Positions 4,953 through 5,519 of a DNA stretch of 5,519 bases are shown piece by piece; the first letter of the stretch is position 1, and each line of letters begins with the position of its first letter. This stretch comes from an uncultured Lachnospiraceae bacterium. Lineage in GTDB: Bacteria; Bacillota; Clostridia; Lachnospirales; Lachnospiraceae. The position numbers and the translations under genes were made by a program. The stretch lies in the NCBI GenBank assembly GCA_947177925.1, contig CAMWWJ010000229.1:1-5519 (forward strand), given 5' to 3'. Under the pieces are notes generated by a model. It made no database searches and had not been told where the DNA came from. It saw only the letters and a list, made by a program, of their open reading frames with translations.

Positions 4953-5519
4953 TTATATCTTCATATCCACTGACTTCCTTGATTTCTCAACAGACTCCCT
5001 TGTGATGCCGTCTAATGCTCCAGCCGAAATCGGGTCACCTGCTTTCCACTTAGGATTAGCTGCTTTCGCCGCCGCTGCAAATGCCTGTCTGTATTGATGC
5101 TCATACTGCTCCAACGTCCAGCCAGCCGATAAACGGTCATCTTTTTTCATCTTTCTGTACAAATTGGTGTATACACTTTCCCTTTTAGTGGTATCGCCAT
5201 TTAGGGTGCCATTCTCCTGCATAAATTCCTTTTTAGCAAGTTCAAACATCTCATCCCGGCTGCTCTCCGGAATAGAAATGATATGTTTATAACTGTTTCT
5301 GTTTTCATCAGTTACCGCAAGCCCCGTCAGTCCGGTATTGGAGTCAATCCAATCCCCATTCTTGTCATACTGGCTCATCAGATTTTTGATTGCCTGCACA
5401 TTCGTATACATTGCACCATTTCCGTTCTTCATCATTTCCTTAAGTGCCGCCTTATACTGTGCGCGGTTCGTATCAATTCCCGCTGCTTTTAACTGCGACC
5501 GCAAAGAACCATTTGACAA
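4953..5519 (-). CDS. DUF3879-like protein, partial (C-terminal 188 codons)
   Basis: The frame is open to the right edge, so the true N-terminus is outside the window. Recognisable stretches are LKAAGIDTNRAQYKAALKEM, GNGAMYTNVQAIKNLMSQYD, then DWIDSNTGLTGLAVTDENR, ESSRDEMFELAKKEFMQENG and LEQYEHQYRQAF. This pattern agrees with my memory of DUF3879, a family of unknown function in Clostridia. YDKNGDWID resembles an EF-hand-like D-x-x-G-D loop, but is too short to claim calcium binding. There is no membrane segment in the visible part. It is followed after 20 nt by the frameshifted hypothetical gene on the same strand; its promoter must lie beyond 5519. Confidence 0.8.
   Translation of the reverse strand: MSNGSLRSQLKAAGIDTNRAQYKAALKEMMKNGNGAMYTNVQAIKNLMSQYDKNGDWIDSNTGLTGLAVTDENRNSYKHIISIPESSRDEMFELAKKEFMQENGTLNGDTTKRESVYTNLYRKMKKDDRLSAGWTLEQYEHQYRQAFAAAAKAANPKWKAGDPISAGALDGITRESVEKSRKSVDMKI

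Noticed and set aside
1..5519. CRISPR array, tRNA or rRNA genes
   Set aside because: No regularly spaced direct repeats and no cloverleaf or rRNA-like segments were seen on either strand.

Overview
The window looks like low-GC Firmicutes DNA, most likely a gut Clostridium or Lachnospiraceae-type genome. This rests on AT-rich regulatory genes with strong AGGAGG-type ribosome binding sites, a small excisionase-like HTH protein in front of an OmpR-type regulator, and DUF3879-like and DUF6809-like proteins that I associate with that group. Family names come from recognising sequence patterns; no search was run.

Positions 1-2622 hold a compact minus-strand operon. A near-consensus sigma-A promoter (2586-2614) reads into a 63-residue HTH protein (2373-2564). 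It overlaps a winged-helix response regulator (1682-2380), which overlaps a membrane sensor histidine kinase by ATGA (456-1685). After a 63-nt gap comes a MacB/LolD/BceA-type ABC transporter ATPase (1-392) that runs off the window. This is the usual layout of a two-component system that senses envelope stress or peptides and controls an adjacent export or resistance transporter. The permease would lie beyond position 1.

Positions 2615-2789 carry the most notable structure, which no ORF explains. It is a 159-bp non-coding element with 24-bp imperfect terminal inverted repeats (20 of 24 matching, the outer 13 perfect), flanked by a perfect 8-bp direct repeat, TAATTTTT. It has the form of a MITE, or an internally deleted IS, with its target duplication. 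It sits exactly against the -35 box of the operon promoter and so separates that promoter from its original upstream DNA, including an 8-bp palindrome at 2803-2828.

Positions 2826-4100 are a graveyard of broken genes: the C-terminal end of an HxlR-family regulator (minus), a truncated DUF6809-like protein (minus), and the C-terminal half of an IS21-family IstA transposase (plus) with an in-frame amber codon and no IstB. The DUF6809-like and IstA remnants meet within a few bases near 3322-3330, as at a deletion or insertion scar.

Positions 4109-5519 return to minus-strand genes of higher GC: a DUF3879-like protein entering from the right edge, then a partner gene broken by a 1-nt frameshift near codon 30 and perhaps by a second one near its end. 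A hairpin at 4109-4143 may terminate this unit. No tRNA, rRNA or CRISPR array was seen.
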